Shown here: one piece after another, positions 25,235 through 36,038 of the stretch
Position numbering within the stretch: the stretch's first letter is position 1
How the letters are laid out: each line of letters begins with the position of its first letter
From: Acidobacteriota bacterium
Lineage (GTDB): Bacteria > Acidobacteriota > Thermoanaerobaculia > Multivoradales > Multivoraceae
Length of the DNA stretch: 64,000 nt
Assembly: GCA_029263415.1 (NCBI GenBank)
Contig: JAJCXN010000051.1
Location: 62,001 to 126,000 of the forward strand
Reading direction: 5' to 3'
Made by a program: the position numbers and the translations under genes
The notes under the pieces: model-generated
Told to the model about the DNA's origin: nothing
What the model saw: the letters and a program-made list of their open reading frames with translations, nothing else
Database searches by the model: none

Positions 25235-27242
25235 GCTGATCGGTTCCGTGGTGTTGCATGACACGCCGCGCCTCGTCTTTGCGGCCGAGGGCGTCTAGCG
25301 TCGTCGCCAAGGCAGTGGCCGCCAACTCCAAGTTGGGGTCTAGGCCGATCGCGGTGCCATAGGCCCCGGCGGCGGCCGCGTGCGCTCCTGAATCACTGTG
25401 GCAGCGGCCGAGTTGGTACCAAGCGAGACTGCGAAACTCGTCGAGTTCGACCGACTCTTTGGTGTCCGCGCAGGCGCCTGGGTCGCCTACCGCGTGCTTG
25501 AACAATCCGCGATTGTGTAAGAGGTGTGACGCGCCAACGCCTGCAGCATGCTCGATCGCCGTATCCAGCAGCGCGATCGCGTCGTCAATGCGGCGCTCGC
25601 GAACCGCAACAACCGCGAGCCATTCTCTGGCCTGCTGCGCTACTTCGGTAGTAGCCAGCATCGGCTCGAGCACTGCGCGAGCTTCCTCGAGTCGCCCCTG
25701 ATGTAGATACGCTTCACCCAAGCGCATGGTGGGCTCGACCAGATCGGCGGTCGGAAAGACAGCCAGAACATCCCGGATCTCTCGCTCTAAGGACGGCACC
25801 GGCGACGTGGAGCCCACACGAATGCCAGCTGCCCCGATCACCAGGTTGTCGAAAGGTGTTGCTCGTTCTTCGCTTCGATCGAGCTTGCGTACTTCAATCG
25901 CACCAAGCTGCCTTTCTGGAACCATGGCCAACCGCACTTCGGCCGGCTCAACCGACCGCCTTATCCAGTGATCGGTCATGACCACATGAACAACATCCTG
26001 AGTCCGTCGCCTGGGCAGGTGGCAACTCACACAATCTTGATTCGCAAAGTGCTGCTCAGCGGAAAAGCTCGCTTCTTCGCGCTTCGTCTCAGCACTCTCC
26101 TCGGCCGCTTGATGGCAGCCCAGACAAGTCGTTCTGGTTCGGGCCAAGGTCACAGCGCGGTCAGGCTTGAGATGCGGATCATGGCAGCTCGTGCACTCCA
26201 AAGCGCCCGCCGCACTCTCCTTGAAACACGCACTCTGCTCGAGACGGTACGCATGATGATTGATCTGAAAGCGGGCGGACTGTGGTCGTCGCGAACCGTC
26301 GGCTTTGAACTCTTCGACCTCCAGCTTCAACAAGAAGTCATCCAGCACGTCGCCAGCGACAAACTCAAAATCACGCTTGTCGAGGCGCCGTTGTCCAAAC
26401 AACTCAACCGCTGGCTGATGATGGCATTGGGCGCACACATCACGCCGGCGTTCGGGCGAAAGATCGCTGGGATCTAGGATGGTCGAGCGGATCCGGTCGC
26501 GCAGCATGCGTTTTTCCACTGGCGCTACTGTGCTCGCGACCGTCTTCGTTCTGGTGAGGGTCTGAGCTTCCGTCGCCACAGCAACGTGCGCACCCCCTGG
26601 ACCGTGGCAGCGCTGGCAACCAATCCCCTCGGGCAAGGTCTCGGGGAACACTTGGGCGGCAAAGCGATGATCGTTGACTGCAGGCTCTGATGGAATGGCG
26701 TTGTGGCAGAACATGCAGCCCCGGGTCACTTGTCGCAGGCCGGCCTCGGACGCCGTTTCCGACGCACCGGGTTTGATGCCCCAGCCCCCCTCCTGCGTGT
26801 ACCAGGCTGCCGGCAACTCGTAGAGTGAACCATCTCGACTTTGCACTAAGTACACACGTGAGGTGGAGCCTGAGCCGACGATCCAGTCGACACGGCGCTG
26901 CCAACGGTGAATCGGTTGACCATCCTGATCGGTTTGCCACTGAGCAAAGATCAGGTCCTCGCCCTCGCGGGTCATCTGATAGGTCAACCGTCCGTCGCGA
27001 ACCCTGGGGGCGTCGAAATCTTCGATGATCTTCGCGTTCTTGGGCTTCGAGAACGACCTCGACATGCCCAGCGTTTGAAACGACTCGTTGATAGCGGCGT
27101 GACAGACGGCACACTGCCGGTCGCCCACGAATCCGTTCTCTGGGCCTTTCGGCCCGGTATCCTGAGCCGTTCCAGGCCAACCCATCAACAGAGACAGTAG
27201 GGCGGCGAGGCCTGTGGTTCTCACGAGTAGCAACACAAGCAC
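25230..27242 (-). CDS. seven-haem cytochrome c with C-terminal TPR domain
   Basis: 670 residues; the GTG at 27242 is the likely start, followed by a signal peptide (GWPGTAQ). Seven CxxCH motifs are visible in the first 60%: CAVCH (residues 44-48), CMFCH, CQRCH, CAQCH, CTSCH, CLGCH and CVSCH. The spacing resembles cytochrome c554-type multihaem proteins. The last 200 residues form TPR-like helices (PTMRLGEAYLHQGRLEEARA). It is expected to be periplasmic or surface-exposed and to transfer electrons or bind partners. Its last codon and stop lie in the MITE-like arm. Confidence 0.9.
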   Translation of the reverse strand: MLVLLLVRTTGLAALLSLLMGWPGTAQDTGPKGPENGFVGDRQCAVCHAAINESFQTLGMSRSFSKPKNAKIIEDFDAPRVRDGRLTYQMTREGEDLIFAQWQTDQDGQPIHRWQRRVDWIVGSGSTSRVYLVQSRDGSLYELPAAWYTQEGGWGIKPGASETASEAGLRQVTRGCMFCHNAIPSEPAVNDHRFAAQVFPETLPEGIGCQRCHGPGGAHVAVATEAQTLTRTKTVASTVAPVEKRMLRDRIRSTILDPSDLSPERRRDVCAQCHHQPAVELFGQRRLDKRDFEFVAGDVLDDFLLKLEVEEFKADGSRRPQSARFQINHHAYRLEQSACFKESAAGALECTSCHDPHLKPDRAVTLARTRTTCLGCHQAAEESAETKREEASFSAEQHFANQDCVSCHLPRRRTQDVVHVVMTDHWIRRSVEPAEVRLAMVPERQLGAIEVRKLDRSEERATPFDNLVIGAAGIRVGSTSPVPSLEREIRDVLAVFPTADLVEPTMRLGEAYLHQGRLEEARAVLEPMLATTEVAQQAREWLAVVAVRERRIDDAIALLDTAIEHAAGVGASHLLHNRGLFKHAVGDPGACADTKESVELDEFRSLAWYQLGRCHSDSGAHAAAAGAYGTAIGLDPNLELAATALATTLDALGRKDEARRVMQHHGTDQP

Positions 27243-27281
27243 GAGTGTCGCACACCCTGACCAGGCGATCTAGAAGCCACG

Positions 27282-28202
27282 ATGGCTAACGATCCCTTCA
27301 CGACTGTCGCCCAGCGCATCCATCCTGGTGCGCGTTTGGTTCGGTTCTGGCGCCTGGAAGGCGGTGTCTCAGCGACCACACACGGCGTCGAGCTTGAGAC
27401 GCCAGACGGGCGGAGCCGCCGCGCGGTGATCCGCCAGCTCGGCGGCGCCGATTGGAAGCCACTTGAAAGCCGGGCCGCCGTCACCGAACACGCGCTCCTC
27501 GAAGCGCTCAAACGCGAGAATCTCCCCGTGCCTGAGCCCTACCTCGCCGACGATTCGGGTCACATCCTACCCAGACCGTTCGTCGCCATGGAATTCGTCG
27601 ATGGCGCCACCGAGATCAAGATGGCCGCGCTTCCTGGCGCTCTCAGTCAACTCGCCGATGCGCTCTCAAGACTGCACTCAGTCGATATTGATCGTTCAGG
27701 TCTACCCTCACTACCGCCAGCCGACAACCCACGCACTCGTCTCTGGCACTACCTGCCAGAGGGCCCGCTGAGGCATCGCCTCGAAGCAGCCATTGCGAGC
27801 CAAGCAACGACAACAGTGAACACACCATCGCTACTGCATGGCGATTTTTGGCCGGGCAACTGGCTATGGCACCAAGGTAAGCTCGCCGCAATTATCGACT
27901 GGGAAGACGCCGCACTCGGAGATCCACTGGCAGATATTGCGTGCGCCCGAGTCGAACTCCTCTGCGCGTATGGCAGTGAGGCGATGGACTCGTTCACCCG
28001 GCTCTACCGATCACAGTCTGAGATCGACTGGTCTGAGCTGCCGCTGTGGGAGGTCTATGTATCTGCCGCAGCTCTGGCCACCATGTCGCAGTGGGGCCTC
28101 AGCCCGGTCGTTGAAGCAGCGAGGCGAGGCGCAACTCAGAGGTTCATCAAGCGCGCAGTAGAAGACTTGCTGGATACTGCTTCGAGCCCATCGGTTGGCT
28201 AG
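27282..28202 (+). CDS. aminoglycoside-phosphotransferase-fold kinase
   Basis: 306 residues with the APH/choline-kinase catalytic set LLHGDFWPGNWLWHQG (HGDxxxxN) and IIDWEDAALGDPLADIA. Such proteins phosphorylate small molecules or act as acyl-CoA-pathway-associated kinases of unknown substrate. There is no reason here to call it an antibiotic-resistance gene. It starts 39 bases from the divergent haem protein gene. Confidence 0.85.
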   Translation: MANDPFTTVAQRIHPGARLVRFWRLEGGVSATTHGVELETPDGRSRRAVIRQLGGADWKPLESRAAVTEHALLEALKRENLPVPEPYLADDSGHILPRPFVAMEFVDGATEIKMAALPGALSQLADALSRLHSVDIDRSGLPSLPPADNPRTRLWHYLPEGPLRHRLEAAIASQATTTVNTPSLLHGDFWPGNWLWHQGKLAAIIDWEDAALGDPLADIACARVELLCAYGSEAMDSFTRLYRSQSEIDWSELPLWEVYVSAAALATMSQWGLSPVVEAARRGATQRFIKRAVEDLLDTASSPSVG

Positions 28203-28237
28203 GCAACGGTCACTCCCCACTTGCTCAGCGATCAGGC

Positions 28238-29755
28238 TTACAAGTTCGCCCCCCGCTGCGCAGTCTCACTGTAGCGCGCGAGATAGCCACCCACTCGAAG
28301 CTTACGGCGGGTGTTGGCTGAGCTCATGTATCTGATCTTGCCGAAGATCGGACGTTCTGGGCCCCATGCGCGATCGTAGCGGCCCAGGCACCAATAGATT
28401 CCGGAGTAGCTATTGGGGTCGCGACCGTCCAACGCGTATCGATTGTTGAGTTCGATCATCACCTCGGCAGCTACCTGAGGCGTTGGGCTCCATTCGAGGA
28501 TCTTCTTCCCCCACAACATACGAAGGTAGTTGTGGATGCGACCATCTCGACGAAGCTCCCGCTGCGCCGCGTTCCACAGCTCGTCGCCGGTTCTCGCCTC
28601 GTCGAGCTCAGACAGCGAGTACAGGGTCTCGCGTTCGTCGTTCTGATGATCCGCCATGGTTTGTTGAGCCCAAGCAGGGAGCGTCGAGTAGCAGGCGTAG
28701 TCAGGGTTCTGCCACGCCATGTTGAACCCTAGTTCCCGCCAGGTGACCAGTTGATCCAAGAAGGTCTCACAGGCCTCGTTCATCCCCCACCAGCCAAGAC
28801 GCTGGCCTTTGCCACCTGGCGCAATATGAAGCGGGCTCCACTTTTCGCGATCCGCGATTGCGGCTAGGACTTCATGTACTGAGATATGGCCATAGTGCAG
28901 ATGCGGCGAAATCTCGGACGTTTGACGCCGATCCAGGTTGTTGCGCTCAACAACATACCGGTCCAGCCGTCCCGAGACAAAGTCATCCAGCAAGCGCCTT
29001 GCTGCAAACGCACCACCGGCCACGACCCCTGCACCGCACGAGGCGTTAACGGGCACTGAGCTCGCCAGTGCCGCCGGGTTCCTCAGTGCCGCGAGTGAGC
29101 ACACACCTTCCAGATGACTCTCGCCAAGCCTGAGTGACTCGGCACTCAGAGTCTCGGACGATGGCACTTGCAGGTCATCCAGCGGGTCGGGGTGCGGCAT
29201 CTCAACGAGATGAGCAGCCAAATTCTTATGGAGGAAGCGGCGCAGATCGTACGCACGAGAGAACACTTTGGACGCTGCTCGCAGCGGCAGCAGACCGTTG
29301 GAGTCGACCAGCTCCATCGCAAGGCCGTGCCGCTCGTAAGTCGCCTCGACCATGCGGGCAAGGAAGAACACGGGGGCTTCATCAGCAACAATCGCACAGG
29401 CGCTCTTGGCGAGCTGTGCCAGTAGGCCTCGACCACAACCCGGTCGGGGCTCAAGAAAGGTCAACCAACCAGCGCGCGACGCCTCGAGAGCAACGGCATT
29501 CGCAGCCATCCCTTCGATGATGAACTGGTGATGCCGAACCGAAGCCCAGCGATAGTCACATCTTAGAGCTTCTAGTACCAGTAACGGTTTCGACAGTCGG
29601 TTGGCCAGTTCAACGGCCCGCTGCAAGGCAAAGTTGAAGCGTGTTCGACGAAAGGCGGTCATCCAGTACAGCACATACCGGCCGTCGCCGTTGAAGCCCT
29701 GGCCCACCATCCGTCTCCGGATGGCGGGGACCGAGGAGTCCTCTAGGTGGGACAT
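28238..29755 (-). CDS. class II deoxyribodipyrimidine photolyase-like protein
   Basis: 505 residues. The N-terminal photolyase domain begins RYVLYWMTAFRRTRFNFALQ. The FAD-binding half carries WRELGFNMAWQNPDY, LWGKKILEWSPTP and ALDGRDPNSYSGIYWCLG then FGKIRYMSSANTRRKL, the class II pattern. The protein uses light to reverse cyclobutane pyrimidine dimers in DNA. It lies 95 bases downstream of katG on the same strand, so oxidative and UV damage defence genes are neighbours. Confidence 0.9.
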   Translation of the reverse strand: MSHLEDSSVPAIRRRMVGQGFNGDGRYVLYWMTAFRRTRFNFALQRAVELANRLSKPLLVLEALRCDYRWASVRHHQFIIEGMAANAVALEASRAGWLTFLEPRPGCGRGLLAQLAKSACAIVADEAPVFFLARMVEATYERHGLAMELVDSNGLLPLRAASKVFSRAYDLRRFLHKNLAAHLVEMPHPDPLDDLQVPSSETLSAESLRLGESHLEGVCSLAALRNPAALASSVPVNASCGAGVVAGGAFAARRLLDDFVSGRLDRYVVERNNLDRRQTSEISPHLHYGHISVHEVLAAIADREKWSPLHIAPGGKGQRLGWWGMNEACETFLDQLVTWRELGFNMAWQNPDYACYSTLPAWAQQTMADHQNDERETLYSLSELDEARTGDELWNAAQRELRRDGRIHNYLRMLWGKKILEWSPTPQVAAEVMIELNNRYALDGRDPNSYSGIYWCLGRYDRAWGPERPIFGKIRYMSSANTRRKLRVGGYLARYSETAQRGANL

Positions 29756-29850
29756 GAAGCCCCGCCAAGGGGCTCAACGCCTAGTTGGGCGAAAGCTCTA
29801 GTGGCCAGAGCCACAACCAAGACCTCCTCGACTAGATCCATGAAAGCGCC

Positions 29851-32157
<2,307 letters not shown>

Positions 32158-32595
32158 CTAGCCCGTCGTTGGCGATCGATCGGCCGCGACACACTCTGGA
32201 CAACGGCCCCAAAAGATCACCTCAGCCTCATCGACCTCGAACCCCGCGTCATCGGCGGCGCTCAAACACGGTGTTTCACCGACCGCGCAATCGACGTCGG
32301 TCATCTGGCCGCAGCTACGGCAGATCAGATGATGATGATTGTCGCCCACTCGATCTTCGAAGCGGGCCGGCGAACCGGCTGGCTGGATTCGGCGAACGAG
32401 GCCATGGTCTGCCAAGACACCAACCGCGTCGTAGACCGCCTGTCGTGAAATAGCGCCGATCTTGATCCGTACTGCTTGTGCAACGTCGTCGGCGGTGCCG
32501 TGCGGGTGTTCAGAGATCGCCCCCAAAACCGCTAAACGCTGAGCCGTCACTTGAAGGCCATGTTGACGGAGGAGTGCTGCGGGATCTGGTGACAT
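32158..32595 (-). CDS. Fur-family repressor (FurA/PerR-like) of katG
   Basis: 145 residues from the ATG at 32595 ([20 protein letters not shown]). The winged helix lies around [19 protein letters not shown]. Zinc-site cysteines occur as CRSCGQ and CPEC, and the metal site includes [12 protein letters not shown]. Position immediately upstream of katG on the same strand matches the furA-katG arrangement known from other bacteria. The promoter carries a palindrome, so autoregulation and peroxide control of katG are likely. The frame stays open further upstream, but the promoter argues for this start. Confidence 0.9.
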   Translation of the reverse strand: MSPDPAALLRQHGLQVTAQRLAVLGAISEHPHGTADDVAQAVRIKIGAISRQAVYDAVGVLADHGLVRRIQPAGSPARFEDRVGDNHHHLICRSCGQMTDVDCAVGETPCLSAADDAGFEVDEAEVIFWGRCPECVAADRSPTTG

Positions 32596-32630
32596 GAGTA
32601 GAGTATAGCCAACTCTGGACCAGGTCCAAG
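32596..32630 (-). promoter_or_regulatory. fur promoter with 13-bp palindrome, possibly leaderless
   Basis: On the minus strand TTGGAC, 16 bases, then TATACT (32607-32602) sits only 6 bases before the ATG, so transcription would start at about the A of the start codon. A perfect palindrome TGGACC-A-GGTCCA at 32616-32628 overlaps the -35 region and spacer, a natural operator for autorepression. Confidence 0.6.
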
Positions 32631-32718
32631 ATTGGCCATGATCCAACCAGACGCCACCGCTTGCGTGCGGGCCTCCGTTTCCACCGGTATCCTCAATCAC
32701 TCTGAGTAGGGCCAAACC

Positions 32719-33627
32719 ATGGACAGCGCCGAAACCACTTCTTCAGCACTCTGCCGCAACTGTGGCGCAGAGGTTCGCGCTTGCTTCTGCGAGAGTTGTG
32801 GGCAGAAGGTGCACGAACACCACGGCTCCTTGTGGTCTCTCCTCACCGAACTGTTGTCTGAGTGGTTCGCCCTCGACGGCCGTCTCTTGAGTTCTCTGCG
32901 GGCGCTCCTCCGTCCAGGCTCGCTCACCATTGCTTACCTCGAGGGCAAGCGCGTAGCGTTCCTAGCGCCGCTGCGACTCTATCTTCTGGCAAGCGTCTTG
33001 CTGTTTTCGTCAATCCTGAACCTAGAAGCGCCTGACGCAGCTGGCACCAACCTCAAGATCCTAGGCGAACAGGTGATCTCTGCGCCGTCCGTTCAACGGG
33101 ACGGCGTTCAAACCAGTCGGCTCCTAGAGTTCCTCGCAGAAGACACATGGCTGGCCAAGCTCCTGGGCGGACATCTGAAAGACGAGGTCGAGGCACTCAA
33201 GCTGCAACCACCTCAAGAGACCATGGACGCTCTATTCGACGGCCTCAGACGCCTACTCCCGACATCGCTGATCTTGTTCGTGCCATTCTTGGCCGCAGTA
33301 CTGAAGTTGCTCTACCTCCGCTCAGGGCGGCTCTTCGTAGACCACCTCGTGTTTGCAGTCCATCTGCAAAGCGCTCTGTTCCTTGCCTTGACCGTGGCCT
33401 GGTCGATCGCAAATGCAGCTCAGCTTAGTTTGCTGATCTCCGCGCTGATCTATGCTTGCACCGGGCTGGCGCTCATTGTCGTCTACTTTCCCATGGCAAT
33501 GCAAAGGGTCTATCGAGGGCACAAAGGGTTCACCGCAATCAAGGCGGGCGTCCTCCTGTACTGCTATATGCAACTCATGGGGTTAGTCATCAGCCTGCCT
33601 GCAATCGCGGTACTCCTGCGAAGCTGA
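32719..33627 (+). CDS. DUF3667-type membrane protein with N-terminal zinc ribbon
   Basis: 302 residues. It starts with two CxxC pairs, LCRNCGAEV and [10 protein letters not shown], a zinc-ribbon pattern. This leads into an amphipathic segment and [20 protein letters not shown], then several transmembrane helices in the second half. This is the DUF3667 layout. Function is unknown in the family. It diverges from fur, with the two starts 123 bases apart, and is not obviously linked to oxidative stress. Confidence 0.8.
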   Translation: MDSAETTSSALCRNCGAEVRACFCESCGQKVHEHHGSLWSLLTELLSEWFALDGRLLSSLRALLRPGSLTIAYLEGKRVAFLAPLRLYLLASVLLFSSILNLEAPDAAGTNLKILGEQVISAPSVQRDGVQTSRLLEFLAEDTWLAKLLGGHLKDEVEALKLQPPQETMDALFDGLRRLLPTSLILFVPFLAAVLKLLYLRSGRLFVDHLVFAVHLQSALFLALTVAWSIANAAQLSLLISALIYACTGLALIVVYFPMAMQRVYRGHKGFTAIKAGVLLYCYMQLMGLVISLPAIAVLLRS

Positions 33628-33964
33628 GACATTTACGACCAAACACACCCCTTCGGTGGCAACCGGGGCCCTCCATACCGAGAGTTGGCGGACAACGCAT
33701 CTTCGGCCTCTAGCCTTCGCGCGCACCGATGAAAGAACTGCAACTCGGCCCCGCAATCAACGAGCACTAGACTGACAGGCGCGCAAGAGGTCCTTGCCCG
33801 AGCACGTGCGCTCTCGCTAAGCAAGCATCGGCGACCGCCTCTCGACAAGGGGCACATTGCTCGGCGTTGAACTGGTGGCGGTTTGCCGCCACGGACTGCT
33901 ATCTGTGGAGGTTGAACGAGTGCTCGTCGGCCTGCGAGGCCTCATCGTCGCTGCTCTCTCAAAC
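33628..33964. other. 337-base non-coding stretch with GC-rich hairpin and MITE-arm remnant
   Basis: No convincing gene on either strand. GTGGCGG-TTTG-CCGCCAC at 33875-33892 is a perfect 7-bp stem that could terminate either convergent gene, although no T-run follows. Overlapping it, 33881-33902 matches the right arm of the inverted repeat at 25207-25234 (GTTT, then CGCCACGG and CTGCTA in common), so this may be a solo remnant of the same element. Confidence 0.5.
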
Positions 33965-34702
33965 CTAGGTCGGGCGCCCCCAAATTCCAACGCTCTCTTG
34001 CACCTGCTCGGTGTACTGCTTCAAGTTCGGGTACTTATCCGCAAGTGGGTTCACCCAGGTCGATGGTTGCTGGTCGTAGACGCCCGCCAAAAAGCCTGCC
34101 AGTGCAAAGTCGAAGTATCTCGGCGAGTCCGCGTTGAGAACGCTCGAACCATCAACTGCTGAGGACAGCGCTTCCAGATCACGCTCGGCGAATCCTCGTT
34201 GTTCCTCGAGCGTGTGCCTGCCGAGCCCGTGCAGATGGTAAGTCTGGCGAACTTGTTTGCGGGCCATCCTGGTGACGAGAGGACGAATCAAACCCGGCAG
34301 ATCACCGAAGAAGCCTTCGACCACGTTCGGCCACCATTCATCGTCCAGCCAGCGGCTTGCGACCATAATCCAGTACAAGTGGTCCTCTATTAAGCGGACA
34401 ATCGCGGTGCCCTCCGCTCGTTCAGCTGCGCTGTAGCCGCCGAACACACCGCCGTCGGTAAGTTCATCCAGGTAAAGAGCGATCAGCTCCGAGTCTGCAA
34501 GCGTCTCGCCGTCCGCAACCAGGAAGGGAAGCTTGCCTTTGGGCGCCTTGCGTGGATCACCCTCCTCACCGAGTTCGAAGGGCAGGTCGAGATTGGCCAG
34601 TAGCATCTCGATCTTGAGACAGAACGGGGACACATTGCGCATCCCGAAGGCGGGAGGCAGCGTAACCAGCTTGAGAGCGACCGGCGATGCAGCGGATGTC
34701 AT
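33965..34702 (-). CDS. glutathione S-transferase family protein
   Basis: 245 residues. The thioredoxin-like N-terminal domain has NVSPFCLKIEMLLANLDLPF and the glutathione-site segment FLVADGETLADSELIALYLD. A helical C-terminal domain follows, with QQPSTWVNPLADKYPNLKQY near the end. It is probably a detoxification or conjugation enzyme; substrate unknown. A palindrome just upstream may be its operator. An internally deleted second copy of the gene and its upstream region lies at about 41513-41857. Confidence 0.88.
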   Translation of the reverse strand: MTSAASPVALKLVTLPPAFGMRNVSPFCLKIEMLLANLDLPFELGEEGDPRKAPKGKLPFLVADGETLADSELIALYLDELTDGGVFGGYSAAERAEGTAIVRLIEDHLYWIMVASRWLDDEWWPNVVEGFFGDLPGLIRPLVTRMARKQVRQTYHLHGLGRHTLEEQRGFAERDLEALSSAVDGSSVLNADSPRYFDFALAGFLAGVYDQQPSTWVNPLADKYPNLKQYTEQVQESVGIWGRPT

Positions 34703-34746
34703 GTACTTCTCCTTCTAGTTCAAACTGCGAGCCTAGGCGCAGCATG

Positions 34747-34764
34747 CTGACAGCCTACTGTCAG
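34747..34764. promoter_or_regulatory. palindrome upstream of the GST gene
   Basis: CTGACAG-CCTA-CTGTCAG is a perfect 7-bp inverted repeat 45 bases before the GST start at 34702. In the decayed copy near 41830 the matching stretch has lost about 11 bases and one arm, which fits loss of an operator in a dead gene. Confidence 0.45.
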
Positions 34765-34956
34765 TTGTCCAATCACCGGCTCTTGCAAGCACCAAACGGC
34801 AAGCAAAGAGGGGTTCCGTGTGGATGTTCTGCCGCGACTGGCTCGGACTGCGCGTATGCTCGGTGACGCGGACGGCTCAGCAGCCCCCGTCTTGTAGCGC
34901 AGCACCAACACCACGATTGATGTTGGCGGATAGACCATTCCAGGGTTTAGATCACC

Positions 34957-36033
34957 ATGTTCGAAAACGCCGCTTCGTCTAACCCTGCGGAGATGACCGC
35001 GCTCACGCCAGCGACGACCGACCGAGTAGCGATTTCGGTGGTGGTGCCGGTCTTGAACGAGGCTGAAAGCCTCGAATCACTGTGCTCTGCAATCTGTACC
35101 GCGCTCGAGCCCCTCTCAGCTGGCTTTGAGATCTTGCTCGTCGACGACGGTTCCACCGACGGCACCGTACACACTGCCCGTCGCCTAGCTTCGTCCGAGC
35201 CACGCCTGAGGTTGCTAAGGCTGGCCAAAAACTACGGTCAGACCGCCGCCGTCAAGGCAGGTTTTGATCACGTTCGCGGCGAGATCATCGTCACGCTCGA
35301 TGCCGACCTACAGAACGATCCAGCGGACATTCCGCGCCTGCTCAACAAGCTCGACCAAGGCTTTGATGTCGTTAGCGGTTGGCGTCGCGATCGCAAGGAT
35401 GGTGCCTGGCGCATGTTCCTCTCTCGGGTCGCCAACCGCATCATCAGCGCCGTGACCGGGGTCAGGCTCCGCGACTACGGCTGCTCACTTAAGGCCTACC
35501 GCCGCTCGGTGATTGAAGGGCTCCGTCTCTACGGGGAGATGCACCGGTTTATCCCCGCGTTGGCTGCTCAACAAGGGGCGCGTATCGCCGAGTTGGAAGT
35601 AGACCACCGACCACGCGCTCATGGAAGCAGTCACTATGGTTCAGAGCGCATCGCGAAGGTCATCCTCGACCTGATCACCGTCAAGTTCTTGGGTAGCTAC
35701 CAGGGCAGTCCGGGTTACGTCTTTGGAGGTGTCGGCCTCTTGTTTCTCGTCGGCAGTGGCTTGCCCTTGTTGTCCGCCGTCGGTTTCAAGTTGATGCCCG
35801 AAGAAAGTGGCTGGCAGAAAGACTTCATCGAGACACCACTGCTTGCTCTGGCGGGAGTTTTCTTCTCGGTTGGGGTACTGGCACTACTGCAAGGGCTTCT
35901 AGCGGAAATGCTGATGCGGACGTACTACGAATCGCAAGGGCTCCGCACTTACCGGACACGCGCGGAGACCCAAGGCCTGGTTGCGCCCGCAGAGCAGACC
36001 TCGAACTCCACAGATGAACTTAGCAGGCGCTAG
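34957..36033 (+). CDS. polyprenyl-phosphate glycosyltransferase (GT2, GtrB/DPM-like)
   Basis: 358 residues. The GT2 catalytic domain has ISVVVPVLNEAESLESL, ILLVDDGSTDGT, the metal-binding IIVTLDADLQNDPADIP, and a DPM-like GCSLKAYRRSVIEGLRLYGE. Two hydrophobic helices follow at about residues 250-320. The family transfers a sugar from a nucleotide donor to undecaprenyl phosphate on the inner membrane. It begins a five-gene surface-glycan cluster and ends five bases before the asparagine synthase gene. Confidence 0.9.
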   Translation: MFENAASSNPAEMTALTPATTDRVAISVVVPVLNEAESLESLCSAICTALEPLSAGFEILLVDDGSTDGTVHTARRLASSEPRLRLLRLAKNYGQTAAVKAGFDHVRGEIIVTLDADLQNDPADIPRLLNKLDQGFDVVSGWRRDRKDGAWRMFLSRVANRIISAVTGVRLRDYGCSLKAYRRSVIEGLRLYGEMHRFIPALAAQQGARIAELEVDHRPRAHGSSHYGSERIAKVILDLITVKFLGSYQGSPGYVFGGVGLLFLVGSGLPLLSAVGFKLMPEESGWQKDFIETPLLALAGVFFSVGVLALLQGLLAEMLMRTYYESQGLRTYRTRAETQGLVAPAEQTSNSTDELSRR

Positions 36034-36038
36034 AGCCA

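Noticed and set aside
27282-28202. Antibiotic-resistance aminoglycoside kinase.
   Set aside because: Only the generic kinase-fold motifs are present, with no resistance-island context; the fold is widely used for other substrates.
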